Of a stretch of DNA of 64,000 nt, positions 40,684-53,300 are shown one piece after another. The position numbers and the translations under genes were made by a program. The stretch comes from Erodium maritimum (Eukaryota > Streptophyta > Magnoliopsida > Geraniales > Geraniaceae). The stretch's first letter is position 1. Each line of letters opens with the position of its first letter. The stretch is from assembly GCA_963921825.1 (NCBI GenBank), contig OY997589.1, forward strand, positions 85,544,523 through 85,608,522, in the 5' to 3' direction. Under the pieces are notes generated by a model. That model saw only the letters and a program-made list of their open reading frames with translations, was not told where the DNA came from and ran no database searches.

Positions 40684-42838
40684 CTTAGAGACTAGAGCGA
40701 AACCCTAGCCCCCCCCCCCCCCCCCTCTCTTTCTCTCACCCACCCAACCGCCGCTTGCGGTGCTTTCCCTACCTTTCTTCCTTTTTCATCCTCTACGACT
40801 CCACATGGCCAAACCTAGCCGCATGTGCCCCCTCCCGAGCAGCATTTGCAAATCGAGTCGCCCCCTTCTCCATAGGAGCCGTGGAGACAAACCCCTCGGC
40901 AATCACCGGACCCAGCGCCACCGAGCCTGCATGCCCCTCCGCGCGCCTAGGTTGACTCGGGAAGCCGCTTCAGGCGATGGAACCATCAGCCCCAGTATGA
41001 CCAACCCTTCTTCCGTCACATGTAGAGGTAGGGACCTCGATTTCGAGGCTCTCTGCCACGGTTGCATCACGGCCGGAGTCCATCATCGGCGTCTCGCCTC
41101 CATAACCCCCGGTCGTTGAACGGCCGACCATGCTTAGCCCTCCTCCGACTCCCCGTCTACCCATACCGGATTGGGAGGAAGAAGAAGATGCCCTAGAAGT
41201 TCCTACCGAGGCGATACCCGTAGGGGTGGACGGTCGATATCGGTTCTCCCTCGTGGGAAAGGTCAACGACATAACTACATGCAATATCTCGGCCCTCTAT
41301 GGGGTCATGATATGCAACTGGAGAACGGACGGCCTTGCGGTGGAACAACTTAGCAAGGATGTGTTGGTCTTCCACTTTCCGTCTAGGGCTTCGATGGGTT
41401 CGGTCCGTCACAGAGGTCCCTAGGGATTCGGGGGGTACCCTTTGGTGTTTGTACCCCTCCACCTGTGCATGAAGCCGATTAAAATCATGTTCAACCTCGT
41501 GGAATTTGGGTTATGTGTCTTCAACATCCTGGGGGACGCTCGAAATCCTCAAATCTGCGCCATCCTGGCGGCTAAATTAGGTCATGAGGTACTCTCTGCC
41601 CTGATCCCTAAGACTCGTTTGCAGGTGGATTACCTCTGGCTCCGGGTCAGCATCGAGGTAGCCAACCCCCTCCGCAAACTCAAATTCTTGGGACATGCAG
41701 TCTCGTCTGTGGTCGAGCTGCAATATGAGCATCTCCCGGGCTTCTGTACCCGGGGTGGTAGACTACCCACATAATAGAGGCTTGTACTGCTCGGCTTCTA
41801 GGAGTGGGATGGAAAGAGGTCCACTATGATGATCCGATCCGAGCCCCAATGGGGCTGAATGTGGAAAGACTCCTCAAGACCGAGTGGAAGGGTCCCCCAG
41901 TTCAACGGGAGACCTCGGTGGATGACTTGCTTACCTCGCTAACCATGGACCCTATCCGGGATTATATCGGGGTCATGAGCTCAGGCACTGCACGAGCCCC
42001 AATGTCACCCCAATGGTTCTCAAGGTTAGTTAGGAATGTGGAGGCTCATTCGGAGTCCGGTGACTTGGCTAAAGATTCTCTGGAAGGAGCATGTGACTTC
42101 AGGAAAGAGGATCTCCCAGCACCATTAGCTGGAATCCCGGACACCACAGAGTCCGATGAATTGGATAACATCTCGAAGGTTAGGGATTATCTCTTGTTTG
42201 ACTTCTCCACAGTTGGGTCCTCGTCCAGGTAGGGGAAGTAGAAACAATCTCAGGCGAAGGTTGACGGAGTAGGACCTATCCGGGGGAAGGCACTGAAGCA
42301 GAAGGGGAAAAGTAGCGCAGGACAACGTTACTCCCGTACAATGAAGATGAAGACGCTCTTGGAGTTGTCTAGCATACTACCTCTATCTGACTAGTAGATG
42401 GGGGTGGAGGGTAGCATTGACGACACCGAAAATCAGGCGAAGGCTCAGCAACAGCCTCGCCAGGAGGAATGATTAGGCCCCTGGGAGGCGGGAGGGCCCG
42501 GGCGCCTCCCCCAACAGACCCGCAGTGGCCAATACCGAGCTTACTCGGGATCACACTATGGACAATGCTTTTTCCTGCTATCCCTTGTTTTTCATGTTTT
42601 GCTTGGTTTAGTTTTATTTCAGTACTTATGTTGGTTTACTGTAATGTTTTTAGGGCATTTGAAATGTTGGTTAGAGGATATCTTCAGGTTTTGTCTACGA
42701 AGAAAAGTAGTTTAGTCATATGGGTTCATGAGAGCCGGGTCCGTTTAGATGCAGTCGGACGATATTCTGGAGCCTGGGGTAACTCCCACCTTGTAACATT
42801 TGGTTGGAAGTAATGCAGTTCTTCTATTTAACCGTTTC
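40684..42838 (+). mobile_element. Non-autonomous LINE-type retroposon with ORF1, no ORF2
   Basis: It has an AAACCCTAG leader followed by a run of about 19 C, then ORF1 pieces, then the block CAGCCTCGCCAGGAGGAATG and a U-rich 3' tail ending ACCGTTTCAA, like the copy at 1897-2869. The reverse transcriptase is absent. The target duplication is unclear because a T run follows directly. Confidence 0.65.
41130..42472 (+). pseudogene. LINE ORF1 (DUF4283-like) remnant
   Basis: YRFSLVGKVNDI and DVLVFHFPSRASM, then PLHLCMKPIKIMF, VDYLWLRVSIEVANPLRK and VELQYEHLPGFCTRGGRL, where the knuckle has lost Cys and His residues, then a polar tail ending QQQPRQEE near 42472. Frames change near 41420 and 41780. 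Confidence 0.65.
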
Positions 42839-43061
42839 AATTTTTTTTTTATCTTGATACATATCAACCCACACATAATTTTAATCCCAATCCTAATGGT
42901 ACATGCAATTTTGTACCATCTATTTTTTGAAGCAAACTTTGTGCAATTTAACTCGGTATTTTTTTTATTAAAAGGTACGAGATTTTATTAGACTTCAGTA
43001 ATAAAAATAAAATTTAGTGCATCAAGAAGGTTTCCTGACCGCCGAAAAACAGACATAGAAT
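42839..43061. other. AT-rich spacer
   Basis: T runs at about 42841-42850 and 42958-42966. Nothing assignable. Confidence 0.3.
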
Positions 43062-43307
43062 GTGCCTCTCTGGCTGACCAGTGACCTGCCTTGTTCGCTG
43101 TCCTTTTTACAACATGTTCGGGAGAAGGTTGAAATACATTTTGTTCGAGAGAAGGTTGCCAAAGGACATGTTCTTATTCTTCATGTTCCATCTCGCTCCC
43201 AGATTACGGACGTCTTCACCAAAGGCTTGCCCCGTGTCCTATTCTTTGATTTCATATCCAGCATGAACGTCCAGGAACCTCCCGATCAGACTGCGGGAGC
43301 GTGTTAA
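43062..43307 (+). pseudogene. Copia RNase H C-terminal tail
   Basis: VEIHFVREKVAKGHV, LHVPSRSQITDVFTKGLPR and FDFISSMNVQEPP fit the C-terminus of Copia pol. The rest of pol is missing. Confidence 0.8.
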
Positions 43308-43445
43308 CGATAAGGGTTATCATCCATATTTTGTAAAGAGTTTGAAACTATTTAACTCTCCATTTCATATATGTAACTATGTATAAATATTCTAGAAAAA
43401 AAAATGAAGAGAGGCATGAATCAAACTCTTATAGAAATAAACAAA
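43302..43445 (+). repeat. Short Copia 3' LTR
   Basis: TGTTAAC starts right after GCGGGAGCG, the usual polypurine and stop arrangement. TATAAATATTC lies near 43382. The end near 43445 is a guess from a CA dinucleotide. Confidence 0.45.
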
Positions 43446-43478
43446 CATACGTACTCTTATTTGGATCTAGTTAAATTA

Positions 43479-43992
43479 TGTTAAAATGTGTGTTTTACAT
43501 CGGAAGTATGGGGATGAATTGGCCTTATGATATACATATTAATGCCTCCACTTGTCAGTTTGAACTTTCGAGTTAGAATGAGCTTTAACATGGTATTAGA
43601 GCTTGGTTTAGGCATATGTTAATGAACTTCCTCTCGATATCCAAACGTGCCACGTGCGAGACCCGCACGTGAAGGGGAGTGTTAAAGTGTGTGTCCTACA
43701 TTGAAAGGGTGTAAATGAACTTTTTTATCAGCAATTTTGTATTAAGACCCCACCTTTGAAATAAAGGTAAAGATCAAGAGACGGATCCCTCAACAAGCTT
43801 ACAAACAAAGGCATTTTCGAACTGAGGATTCTAGAAATAACCAAACTTAACAAGAACACCAAACCTTATCAAAAGGAAGTGAGTAAAATCTAGATATTAC
43901 AACCAAGTGTGTAGATGAATTGACCCCTTAATATACATACTGATACCTCCACTTAATCAGCTTGAGCTTTAAGGTTGGAATAGGCTTTGACA
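43479..43992 (+). mobile_element. TRIM (miniature LTR retrotransposon)
   Basis: LTR 1 (43479-43590, TGTTAAAATGTGTG ... TTTAACA) is followed by a primer binding site TGGTATTAGAGC (43591-43602), an 80-bp non-coding centre, a polypurine AAGGGGAG and LTR 2 starting at 43680 (TGTTAAAGTGTGTG). LTR 2 resumes after a nested insertion (GTGTAGATGAATTGACCCC ...) and ends near 43992. There is no protein-coding capacity. Confidence 0.8.
43718..43908 (-). mobile_element. LINE 3' fragment (about 190 bp) nested in a TRIM LTR
   Basis: It opens TTTTTTATCAGCAA, the minus-strand LINE 3' end used elsewhere in the window. Near-identical flanks (GTGTAAATGAA and GTGTAGATGAA) are the duplicated target within LTR 2. 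Confidence 0.7.
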
Positions 43993-44010
43993 TGAGGGTA
44001 TTTTGGCACA

Positions 44011-44299
44011 AATAAGAATGAAACCTTACTTTTACGGTATGGCTATACCAAACTAATAAAGTTGACATTTTAGATATTTTAAGTAGAACTCGACTAAATG
44101 TAAATAAATCATTTTAAATTTCATCTGCATTTCTCCATGTCAACCTCTAACTTGTTGTTTTACGGTTCTGTTACGATCCACGTGATAGATGTCCTCTAGT
44201 GTATAAGTAGATATGCAATTTTGATGGGATTGAAAATAAGAATACAACCTTACTTTTAAAGTACCGTTACACAAAACTAATAAAGTTGACATTGTACAT
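44011..44299. repeat. Direct repeat of about 64 bp, 224 bp apart
   Basis: AATAAGAATGAAACCTTACT ... AATAAAGTTGACATTTTAGA (44011-44074) recurs with changes at 44235-44299. It is not a recognised LTR, and the sequence between is unassigned. Confidence 0.6.
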
Positions 44300-44429
44300 G
44301 TAGAGTCTGATTTGATATGGGTAATCCGTATTCAACAACACTAGGAGGAGCACTCACGATATGCGAAGCTTGCAGTAACAACAAACATTTCAAATCCAAT
44401 CGTTGAACTAGTGTTTTTGGTAAACACGG

Positions 44430-45943
44430 TGACGCCCTGAGAATTAACTCACAAAAAGGGCTCGACAAGCGCACTGGTCGTCAAGTAGTAAATCGGCTTT
44501 AAGTCCGGTTATCGTACCCAAGGGAGCAGTAACACAGTCACTCGATTTATAATCTGCTTCTGAGAATTGATTGGTTTTCGTTTTGAAAGTTCTAAACAAC
44601 AAATTGTAAAGCAAATTAAAATAAACTAAGAGCAACGTTCAAGTGTTGTGAAATTAAGGAAAGAAAGGCGATCTAGGGCTTTTAACGGGGTCACAATATG
44701 ACTATTGACTCGCAGGGGTTTGTGTTTACATGTGCAAATAAGGTCAGTTTAAAGGTAACGGAAGTTCTCTCGACTGGTCCTAAACATCTTTCGATCGAAT
44801 TAGGTCCCTAGTATAATCTGACCACCTAGTTATTTCTAATCTAGGTGTAGTGAGACATACAACATTACGATTCATGAACTCCTCTAACTTTCGGTTTATA
44901 CGCCTATAGTTGTTACACTCGTGTTAACCTAACTTTATTAGAGACTAGATTTAAACCCGAGTTACATAATCCTTAGTCCTTTTATCACTCTCAGCTTTCG
45001 ATTATTGAGTGCTAAAACCTAATCAACTATCAAGCGGCCAGTTTGATGAAGCATTAAATCCAAATTATGTAAACATTATTCTAAACACAAATTGCACAAT
45101 GTAACTGCAAACCCATTGAATCAATTACTCATATTGCTTCCCCTAGCCCTAGATCAATGGAAGCTTAGCTCATGATGGAGAAGAAGAACAAGCAAAGTGA
45201 AGAAGAAGGCATATAGATAAACATAGTATAATTGAGTTTGATACACAATACCCAAGTATGAAATGTAAAATCACAATAGTCTTCAATCCTAGCTCTAAGA
45301 TGCACTCTTCTTCCTTCAAGCTCCAAGCCCTAGCTCCAAAGTTCTTCTTTTTGCTCCCAAAATTCGTAACCCTTGCAAATAAGTCTTCAATTAGTATATA
45401 TAGGGCACTTGAAAAACGCAGGTCTGAACCTGCGTGGCCCGGAGCGTGGCATGGAACGGGTTGCTCGCCGGCCCTCTAAGAGATACAGACCGGGTGGCTC
45501 GCCGGCCCTCTGGGTGATACGGACAGGGTGGCTCGCCGGCCCTCTGGGTGATACGGAACGTATCACTTAGAGGATCCGGACCGAGAGCTTGGGCTCTATT
45601 TCTTCTAGGCACCCGGTTGGCCGCACGGAACGGGCTACGCCCCAGTACGGTAAGTCGAACGGAACGTGCTTCTCCCCGGCCCGGTTAGCCATACGGACCA
45701 TGTGGATCAGAGGATCCGCTCAGTCGATCCTGGTTCTCTTTGTTCGGGCTTCTGTCATGTAGCTGCTCGGCTCATCTGCGCTGATAAATACCGTTGTTTC
45801 GCTCCAATTACTCGGAAACTCTAGAATTGGGGCTCACTGCACGAAAGTAAGAAGAAATGCATTAAACAACCAAATCCCGGGACCGAAAAGCTTAAGATGC
45901 GGGCTTAAAAACATTGAAAACGATGCATTTTGTGTCCACATCA
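44430..45943 (-). repeat. 3' LTR of the Athila element
   Basis: 1,514 bp with TGACGCCCTG ... CCACATCA ends. A TATATATAC motif on the minus strand lies near 45395-45403. It holds three copies of a unit of about 36 bp (GGTGGCTCGCCGGCCCTCTG, about 45460-45560), against two in the 5' LTR. Confidence 0.93.
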
Positions 45944-45957
45944 ACACCCCACACTTA
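45944..45957 (-). promoter_or_regulatory. Polypurine tract of the Athila element
   Basis: The minus strand reads TAAGTGTGGGGTGT immediately before the 3' LTR. Confidence 0.75.
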
Positions 45958-48218
45958 AACTTTTCTCGTCCCGAGAAAACCAAACTAATAACATAGCCAA
46001 AGATATGTCCCGGTTAAACCCCGAGGTTCACCTCGATAGGAGGAGTTCGGGCCTCCTTTATTCAAAAACAGAAAAGTAAAGATGCATGTGCAATGCATGA
46101 ACCTAAATCTAATGCATTCCTAAAACACACTACATGATGCATGCAAAGAGGAACGAAAATAGGTGACAAATGAGTAATCATGCACAGTGGATCATAAAGA
46201 TTTGATAAGAGTCGTCACATGCCACAAGACCTTACACTTATCAAAGAAGCATATAGGCTAATGAATACCACAAAGTATGATGCTACTCACATTAATGATT
46301 AACTCCGTTCATTTAAACTCGCATTTCTTCATTCACAATAACCAGGTGTTTCTCTTTTTCCCTTTACATGGACTTTAGAGATTCATACGCTATCATGCTA
46401 GACCCATCTCCACTAATTGTAAGGAATCATGGTCATTAAGAATCAAAAAGGTCTTTGCAAAAGCTTGTAATGTAAGGCTAGGCAAAGGGTGTGGAAGAGA
46501 TATGAAAAGAAGCTAAAATAGTACCTCGTGACACAAGTGCTTCAACTCACACCCAAGAATATATTACACATCCCAAACCCCGTTTAAGCACCATTCTCCA
46601 TTTGCATTTTCTCCCCCCATTTTTCTTTTATTGAATAACTAAATGTAGCACTAATTTGCTCATTTTTCTTTTTCTCAGCTATCCACATCTACACCACCAT
46701 CATTTAACCCATCTTGCATTACCCCACACTTATCTTTTCCACAGGGACATAAAATCTGCTATTGTTCCCTCTTTTTCTATATATTTTTTTTCGGGGTCAT
46801 GCTATAAAAATTTCTCCCAATACAACCCAATGGCATATAAATACAAATTTTTTCTTTCTTTCTTTCGCTTACTCAACATCCCAAATAATAACCCCTCTCA
46901 ATGAAGCACCTAAGCCAAGAGATAAAGGTTCAAATAATAACGAGGATATAAAACGAAACGAAAGGCACATAGGATTATAATGTTCGGGTTAGAAACGACA
47001 GGCTAAAGCTCAAATGGGGTGACTAAGAGATATAATCATGCAAAGGTAGGCAATTTTGGCTCAAACGGTCCGTAGATGGCCTAAAATCATTTTCTCAAAT
47101 AACCATGTTCCTTATTCTTATTTCGCCTCGAATGGGTCATACATGTAGTTCTACACTCAATTTACCATGCATAGGAATCAAGGGAAATCAACCCTAGTTC
47201 TAGCAAACACTTGAAACACGAGTGAACGAGATAAACCTAATGTGTGTGCTTTCATACTTGTTCGATTCATTTATGCTCATATACAACTTTAACTCATGCA
47301 AAGAAAATAACATTTATGACAGTTCAATCATCGAAATCTGAAGAACATCTACACTATACTCACCCATCACTAGAAAATATTTTTTTGATTTTCTTGATTT
47401 TTCAATTTTTTTTTGATTTTTCAATTTTTTTATGACACGAAATGATGCATGAGCACACAAAACAAAACACAATGCAATGCAAGGCATACCCCACCCCACA
47501 CTTGAAACTCAGCACTGTCCCCAGTGCTACTTTAAACACATATCTACACATGCACATGATGGATAAATAACGAATGCACACCCCACACTTATGATCAGCA
47601 GGTATAAACAATTCACACAGCCTATATGCTTTTCCTATCAGCACGGCAAGTCAGGCACTCATGGCCCCCAGATAACATACAAGAAGTAAATAACGATAGA
47701 CAATATAAAATAGGAGGGAAAGAGATACTGCCCCTCGAAGAATCGCTACGTGAACTGCACTGATGGTGGATATCCTTAAGCATGGATGGGTGAAGAGCTA
47801 TGTGCCCGAGAAAACCTCCAGGAGGTTTGGCACCAAAATCTACTCCGCTGCTCTCATCTCGCTCCCCACTCCATGTGTTGGGTTGCCTCCCAACCAACGC
47901 ATTTTTTTAACGTCGTTAGCTCGACGGAAAGGGTGGCCACAGAAGCCACCCAAGCATTGCTCCAGAAGCCACTGATCGGCAGAGCACTTGCTAGACACAG
48001 ACTCAAAACAGAAAACACATTAGAAAGCACGAAACTAGAAAGATAGAGCTCCTCCATAACCATGACGCCCGAGCACTGCTGACAACATATAAAACCAGTT
48101 AGACACACAGCAGGCATAGAAAAATAACAATGGAGAAACTCAACACCTATATACAAAAGGATACATAAATGACCCGCCTTTGGAGCGGGTCTCACTGGTC
48201 CCTCGAGGAACCTCCAGG
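45958..48218. other. Athila non-coding 3' internal region
   Basis: AT-rich, with no ORF supported on either strand. Long untranslated DNA between the last ORF and the 3' LTR is usual in Athila elements. Confidence 0.6.
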
Positions 48219-49400
48219 TCAGGATTGGAACCAATCTGACTCCATCCGCTGCTTAATCCAATCAATGTGGCCCGACACATCCTTCCAGAGGTCCACTTGC
48301 TCTCGGACGTGCCGAATATCAGTGGACTGACTCCGGAGAATAGTGTCATGTCTGCCCTGGCCCTGTCTCAAATCAGCCACCTCAGCCCGGAGCTCAGTCA
48401 TCTCCTCCTGCAGAGCCATCACTGGCTCCTCTAGTGTTGGATTACCCCCAACACCCTCAAGAAGCGCTTTCTTGCTGAAGAGGACTATTTCTATATAATC
48501 TCCCTGATGAGGGAGAGGAATGGATTCTTCTTGTGGATCCTCCCACATCCCGAAATATTGTACCAATTGGGTGGCTATGGCAGCACACCCAATTTTTCCA
48601 TCCTTCTTCTTACCATGCCCCTCTAAATACTCCATGATCAATGAATCAAATGGGGCTCTTATTCCTACCTCAAAGCAGTACACAATTTTGATTTTCCTAT
48701 GTGTAAGGGTATGAGCATTGTCTCCCCTACCAAATATGGTGTACGGAAAAATCATGTGGAAGTATCTTAGCACCGGGGATTTCAACCGAGTAGCATTCGG
48801 ACTATTGGTAAAGGCATCCCCCGGTTTTGAAATGTGTGCCCAAAATTCCGATAGTGTGGGTAATTCAGGTAGGTTCCCATTATAGGGAGTGAAACCGAGA
48901 GCAATCCCAAAGTCCCTCTCGGAGAGTCTAAACCATCGTCCACATAAACGGAAACACACAGGCGTGTCTCCATAGGTCCACTGAATGCTGAACGACGCTA
49001 GGAACTCTAGGGTCAAGTTCCTATAGGAACGAGGATGCCAGGTGGGCAAGGATGACCAACCGACTCTCTCGAGCCGGTTGATGAAATCCTCCTTGCACCG
49101 GAGGCCTGAGTGGACAAAGCCCAAGTCCACAAACTTGGGTGTCATAATTTCTCGCCCCCTTATGAGCTCGAGGCGAGCATTCCGAACGGGACCACCACTA
49201 AAAATAAGGCAAGGAAGGCCAGGAGTACCTATATCCGCGTCAGGAAAACGAGGATGTTGTGGCAGTGGACTCGTGGCAAGCCAGGACTCCGGTTACTCAG
49301 GGTGCTCCGAGGACTCTTGATTCCTTTCTTGAGAGCTTGATCCTTCCCCTGATTTTTCCTTTCGAGTTCTCTTCCTTACATAGCCAATTATACCCGACAT
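48219..49400 (-). pseudogene. Athila third ORF (post-integrase)
   Basis: The frame can start at the ATG near 49400 (SGIIGYVRKRTRKEK). It has one in-frame stop at 49293-49295 and then runs open for 333 codons to 48219. The central part (FSIQWTYGDTPVCFRLCGRW, LSERDFGIALGF) resembles Athila ORF-1/third-ORF proteins. The C-terminal 80 residues are heptad-like and charged (LQEEMTELRAEVADLRQ, IRHVREQVDLWKDV), consistent with a coiled coil. I see no signal peptide or transmembrane segment, so an envelope role is not supported. Function is unknown. Confidence 0.65.
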
Positions 49401-50393
49401 TTTGAATTTCTTGGTTCTGCACTGGTTTAGCACGGAATGCAGTACGGGGTGGGTCACTAGGCGTGCCGGAAAATGTGTTTCCTATTCTTTCCTTGGAGTG
49501 CCGGTGAGTGGAACGGAGCGGGTCTCTGACAGCGCCGATGAACGACGCGGAATAGGTCACTAGGCGTGCCGGAATACGAAACAGACCGTTCTCCTTACTG
49601 TGCCGGAACGCAGAACCAAGAGGTTCGATGTAGACGCCGTCCTGTGTGCCGGAGAGGTCCTTGGGACGGCCCGGAATGCAGCACGGGAAGAGCTCCTAAC
49701 GCGCCGGATTCCAACACAGAACGGGTCTGTGGATGCCTTTGATCTTCCTTGCGAATCGACGAGGATTCGGACTGAGATTGGTGGGAGGGGGTAGTTTGTT
49801 GTTCGTTTGGAGGGTGGGAAGTGAGAGTGAGGGTTTGTGTTGATGAAGGTGGTGTTGTTGTGGAGAAAGGAACTTGAGGATGAGGGTTTATGTGGAGATG
49901 AAGGTGTCTGACGCGAGGGGATAAGGTGCGATAAGGTGAGGGTGGAAAAGGAGTGGAGGAGAAGGGATCGGTTATCAGATATGGGCCGGCCCATTGTTCG
50001 GCACGGCAACCCACACGGGACGTGCGACTGGGCGGCCTGTTTGCAAGCCCGTACCGCATCTTCCTCCGGCCCGTCATTTAACCCGTTCCGGGTTGTACTC
50101 CGGCCCTTTGAAAGGTCCTTTGCGGTCCTCATTCCGGCCCGTTATGTAACCCGGTCCATTTCACTTAGAGGCCCTTCTGGTTGCCCTTCCTATATCACTC
50201 AGAGGATCATAACAGTGGCGTTTGCTTCTCCTTTCTTCTTCAGACCCCAACTCCTGGTACCTGCACTGACAGACATCCTTAATCAGATCAACAAAAATAA
50301 AAAAAGAAATACATATACACACCTCGGGTTGCCTCCCGAGAAGCGCCTTTGTTTAAATTCGTTGGCTCGACTTAAAGGCGGTCTAGGCCGCCT
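49401..50393. other. Athila inter-ORF region with GCCGG-rich repeats
   Basis: Divergent repeats around GTGCCGGA and GGCCCGG fill 49440-50150, related in style to the LTR repeats. Long frames on both strands here have no domains and are read as non-coding. Confidence 0.5.
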
Positions 50394-53300
50394 TTACACC
50401 TGAACTTCAGGATCTTGTAGGAAAAATACTTCCTGATTCCCAATCATACCACCGTAGTAGTGTTTGATTCTATGCCCATTCACTAGAAATGGGGCCCCTT
50501 TACCATCAGTGATCTCGACGGCTCCCTTAGAGAGAACCCTCAATACCCGAAAAGGCCCACTCCACTTTGAAACGAGCTTACCGGCTATGAGCTTAAGCTT
50601 AGAATTATAGAGCAAAACTCGGTCTCCTTCTTTAAATTCTCTGGGATTGATGTTCTTGTCATGCTATGCCTTTGTTCTCTCCTTGTACAATGTTGCATTG
50701 TGATAGGCTTGAGATCGGAATTCCTCCAGTTCATTTATTTGTACTACTCTATTCAAACTACAAGCTAGGGGATCAAAGTTAAGAAATTTAATTGCCCAAA
50801 AAGCCTTATGTTCTAATTCAACAGGTAAATGACAAGATTTCCCATACACAAGCCTATAAGGTGAACAACCAATAGGGGTTTTAAATGCAATTTTGTAAGC
50901 CCAGAGAGCATCATCAAGCTTGGAAGACCAATCCTTCCTAGATGCATTAACGGTCTTTTCCAAGATGTTCTTTAGTTCCCTATTGGTCACTTCTACTTGA
51001 CCACTATTTTGGGGATGATAGGGTGTGGCCAGTCGATGGTGGACTCCATAGCTAGCTAAAAGCTTCCAAAAATATTTGTTGCAGAAGTGTTTTCCACCAT
51101 CACTAATTATTTTCCTAGGTACACCACACCGGGAAAAAATATTTTTCTTTAAAAAGGCTAATACCGGTTTATGGTCATTTGTGGGCAGGGCCACTACTTC
51201 TGCCCATTTGGATACATAATCCACAGCCACAAGAATATATTCATTACTATTCGAACGTGGAAAAGGTCCCATAAAATCAATTCTCCAAAGGTCAAATAAT
51301 TCTACCTCAAGAGAGATGTTCACTGGCATCTCCTGCTTCCTAGAGATATTACCTGTGCGTTGGCATCGATCACAACATTTGACATATACATAGGCATCAT
51401 GAAAGAGTGTAGGCCAATAAAAACCTGACTAAAGCACCTTACGAGCTGTTCTGGCAGGACCAAAATGCCCTCCTACTTCTCCCCCATGACAGTGAAAGAG
51501 GATCTCTTGGATTGCAGAGTCGGGTACACACCTCCTTATCATTTGATCTGCACTAACCTTAAACAACAGAGGATCATCTCATATATAATCTTTTGCATCA
51601 TGTATAAGTTTCTTTTTCTGGTGGGATGTTAGATCCCCGAGTACTATCCCTGAAACCAAATAATTTGCAAAATGTGCAAACCATGGGGCTTTTTGGTCAT
51701 CTACTTTATAGAGGTGTTCATCAGGGAACTCCTCATTTATAGGCACTTTAGTGTTTTCGTAAGGATTTTCAATCCTAGATAGGTGATCAACTACTACATT
51801 TTCTACCCCTTTCTTATCCTTAATTTCTAAATCAAATTCCTGCAACAAAAGAATCCATCGCAGTAATCTGGGTTTAGCATCTTTTTTACTCAGCAAATAT
51901 TTCAGGGCAGCATGATCAGTATATACTATTACCTTAGACAGGATTAGATAGGAATGAAATTTTTCGCATGCAAATACTACAGAAAGTAATTCTTTTTCAG
52001 TTGTAGCGTAATTTACCTGATCTTCATTCAGTACTCTACTAGCGTAGTAAATTGTATGGAATACCTTGTCTTTTCTCTGTCCTAGGACAACTCCAATAGC
52101 TAGATCACTAGCATCACACATGAGTTCGAAAGGTAGAGACCAATCGGGGCTTACCATAACATGTGCATTTACTAACTTCTCTTTAAGAGTTTTAAAAGCA
52201 GTTAGACAAGCATCATCAAATACAAAAGGAACATCTTTAACAAGTAAATTACTTAGTTGTTTAGATAGTTCTGAAAATCCCTTTATGAATCTACGATAAA
52301 ATCCTGCATGTCCTAAAAAGCTCCTAACTTGTTTTACTGAATTAGGCGGAGGTAATTTCCCAATTACATCGACCTTAGCTGTGTCTACCTCAATCCCTTT
52401 TGAGAAGATTTTATGTCCTAGGACTATTCCCTGTGTAACCATGAAATGACATTTTTCCCAATTAAGCACGAGATTTGATTCCTCACGCCTCGTTAATACA
52501 GCATCTAAATTACTTAAGCAGTTGTCATATGAGGAACCAAACAAAGAAAAATCATCCATGAATTCTTCTAGGTATGTGCTTACCATGTCATGAAATATTG
52601 CAAGCATGCATCTTTGAAATGTAGCGGGAGCATTGCATAAACCAAAAGGCATTCTCCTATAAGCAAATGTACCATAAGGACAAGTAAAAGTAGTTTTCTC
52701 TTGGTTTTTAAGGTCTATGGAAATTTGATTATACCCGCTATAACCATCTAAAAAGCAATAATAGTCATGTCCTGCTAATCTCTCTAACATTTGATCGATA
52801 AAATGTAGGGGAAAATGGTCCTTACGGGTGGCATCATTTAATTTCCTATAATCAATGCATACTCTCCATCCTGTAATGGTCCTAGTTGGGATTAATTCAT
52901 TGTTATCGTTTTTTACTACTGTAATTCCCCCCTTTTTAGGCACACACTGAACTGGACTAACCCATGCACTATCAGAAATAGGATAGATGATACCTGCATC
53001 TAGGAGCTTGATTACCTCCTTTTTCACTACTTCTTGCATCAGCGGGTTTAGTCTTTTTTACGGCTGCACACTCTGCTTGTAATCATTTTCCATGAGTATC
53101 TTGTGCATGCATATGGCTGGACTTATCCCTTGGATGTCTGCAATGGTCCATCCGAATGCCTTTTTATGCCCCTTCAGAACTCTCATCAGCTTTTCTTCCT
53201 GTAGAGGTGACAATGCAGCAGAAATTATTACAGGTAAAGTGTTATTGTCATTTAAAAATACATATGTAAGAGACTCAGGAAGGGTTTTCAATTCAAGTTC

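Noticed and set aside
49560..50403. Minus- and plus-strand open frames between Athila pol and the third ORF
   Set aside because: No domain is found, the composition follows GCCGG repeats, and both strands are equally open.
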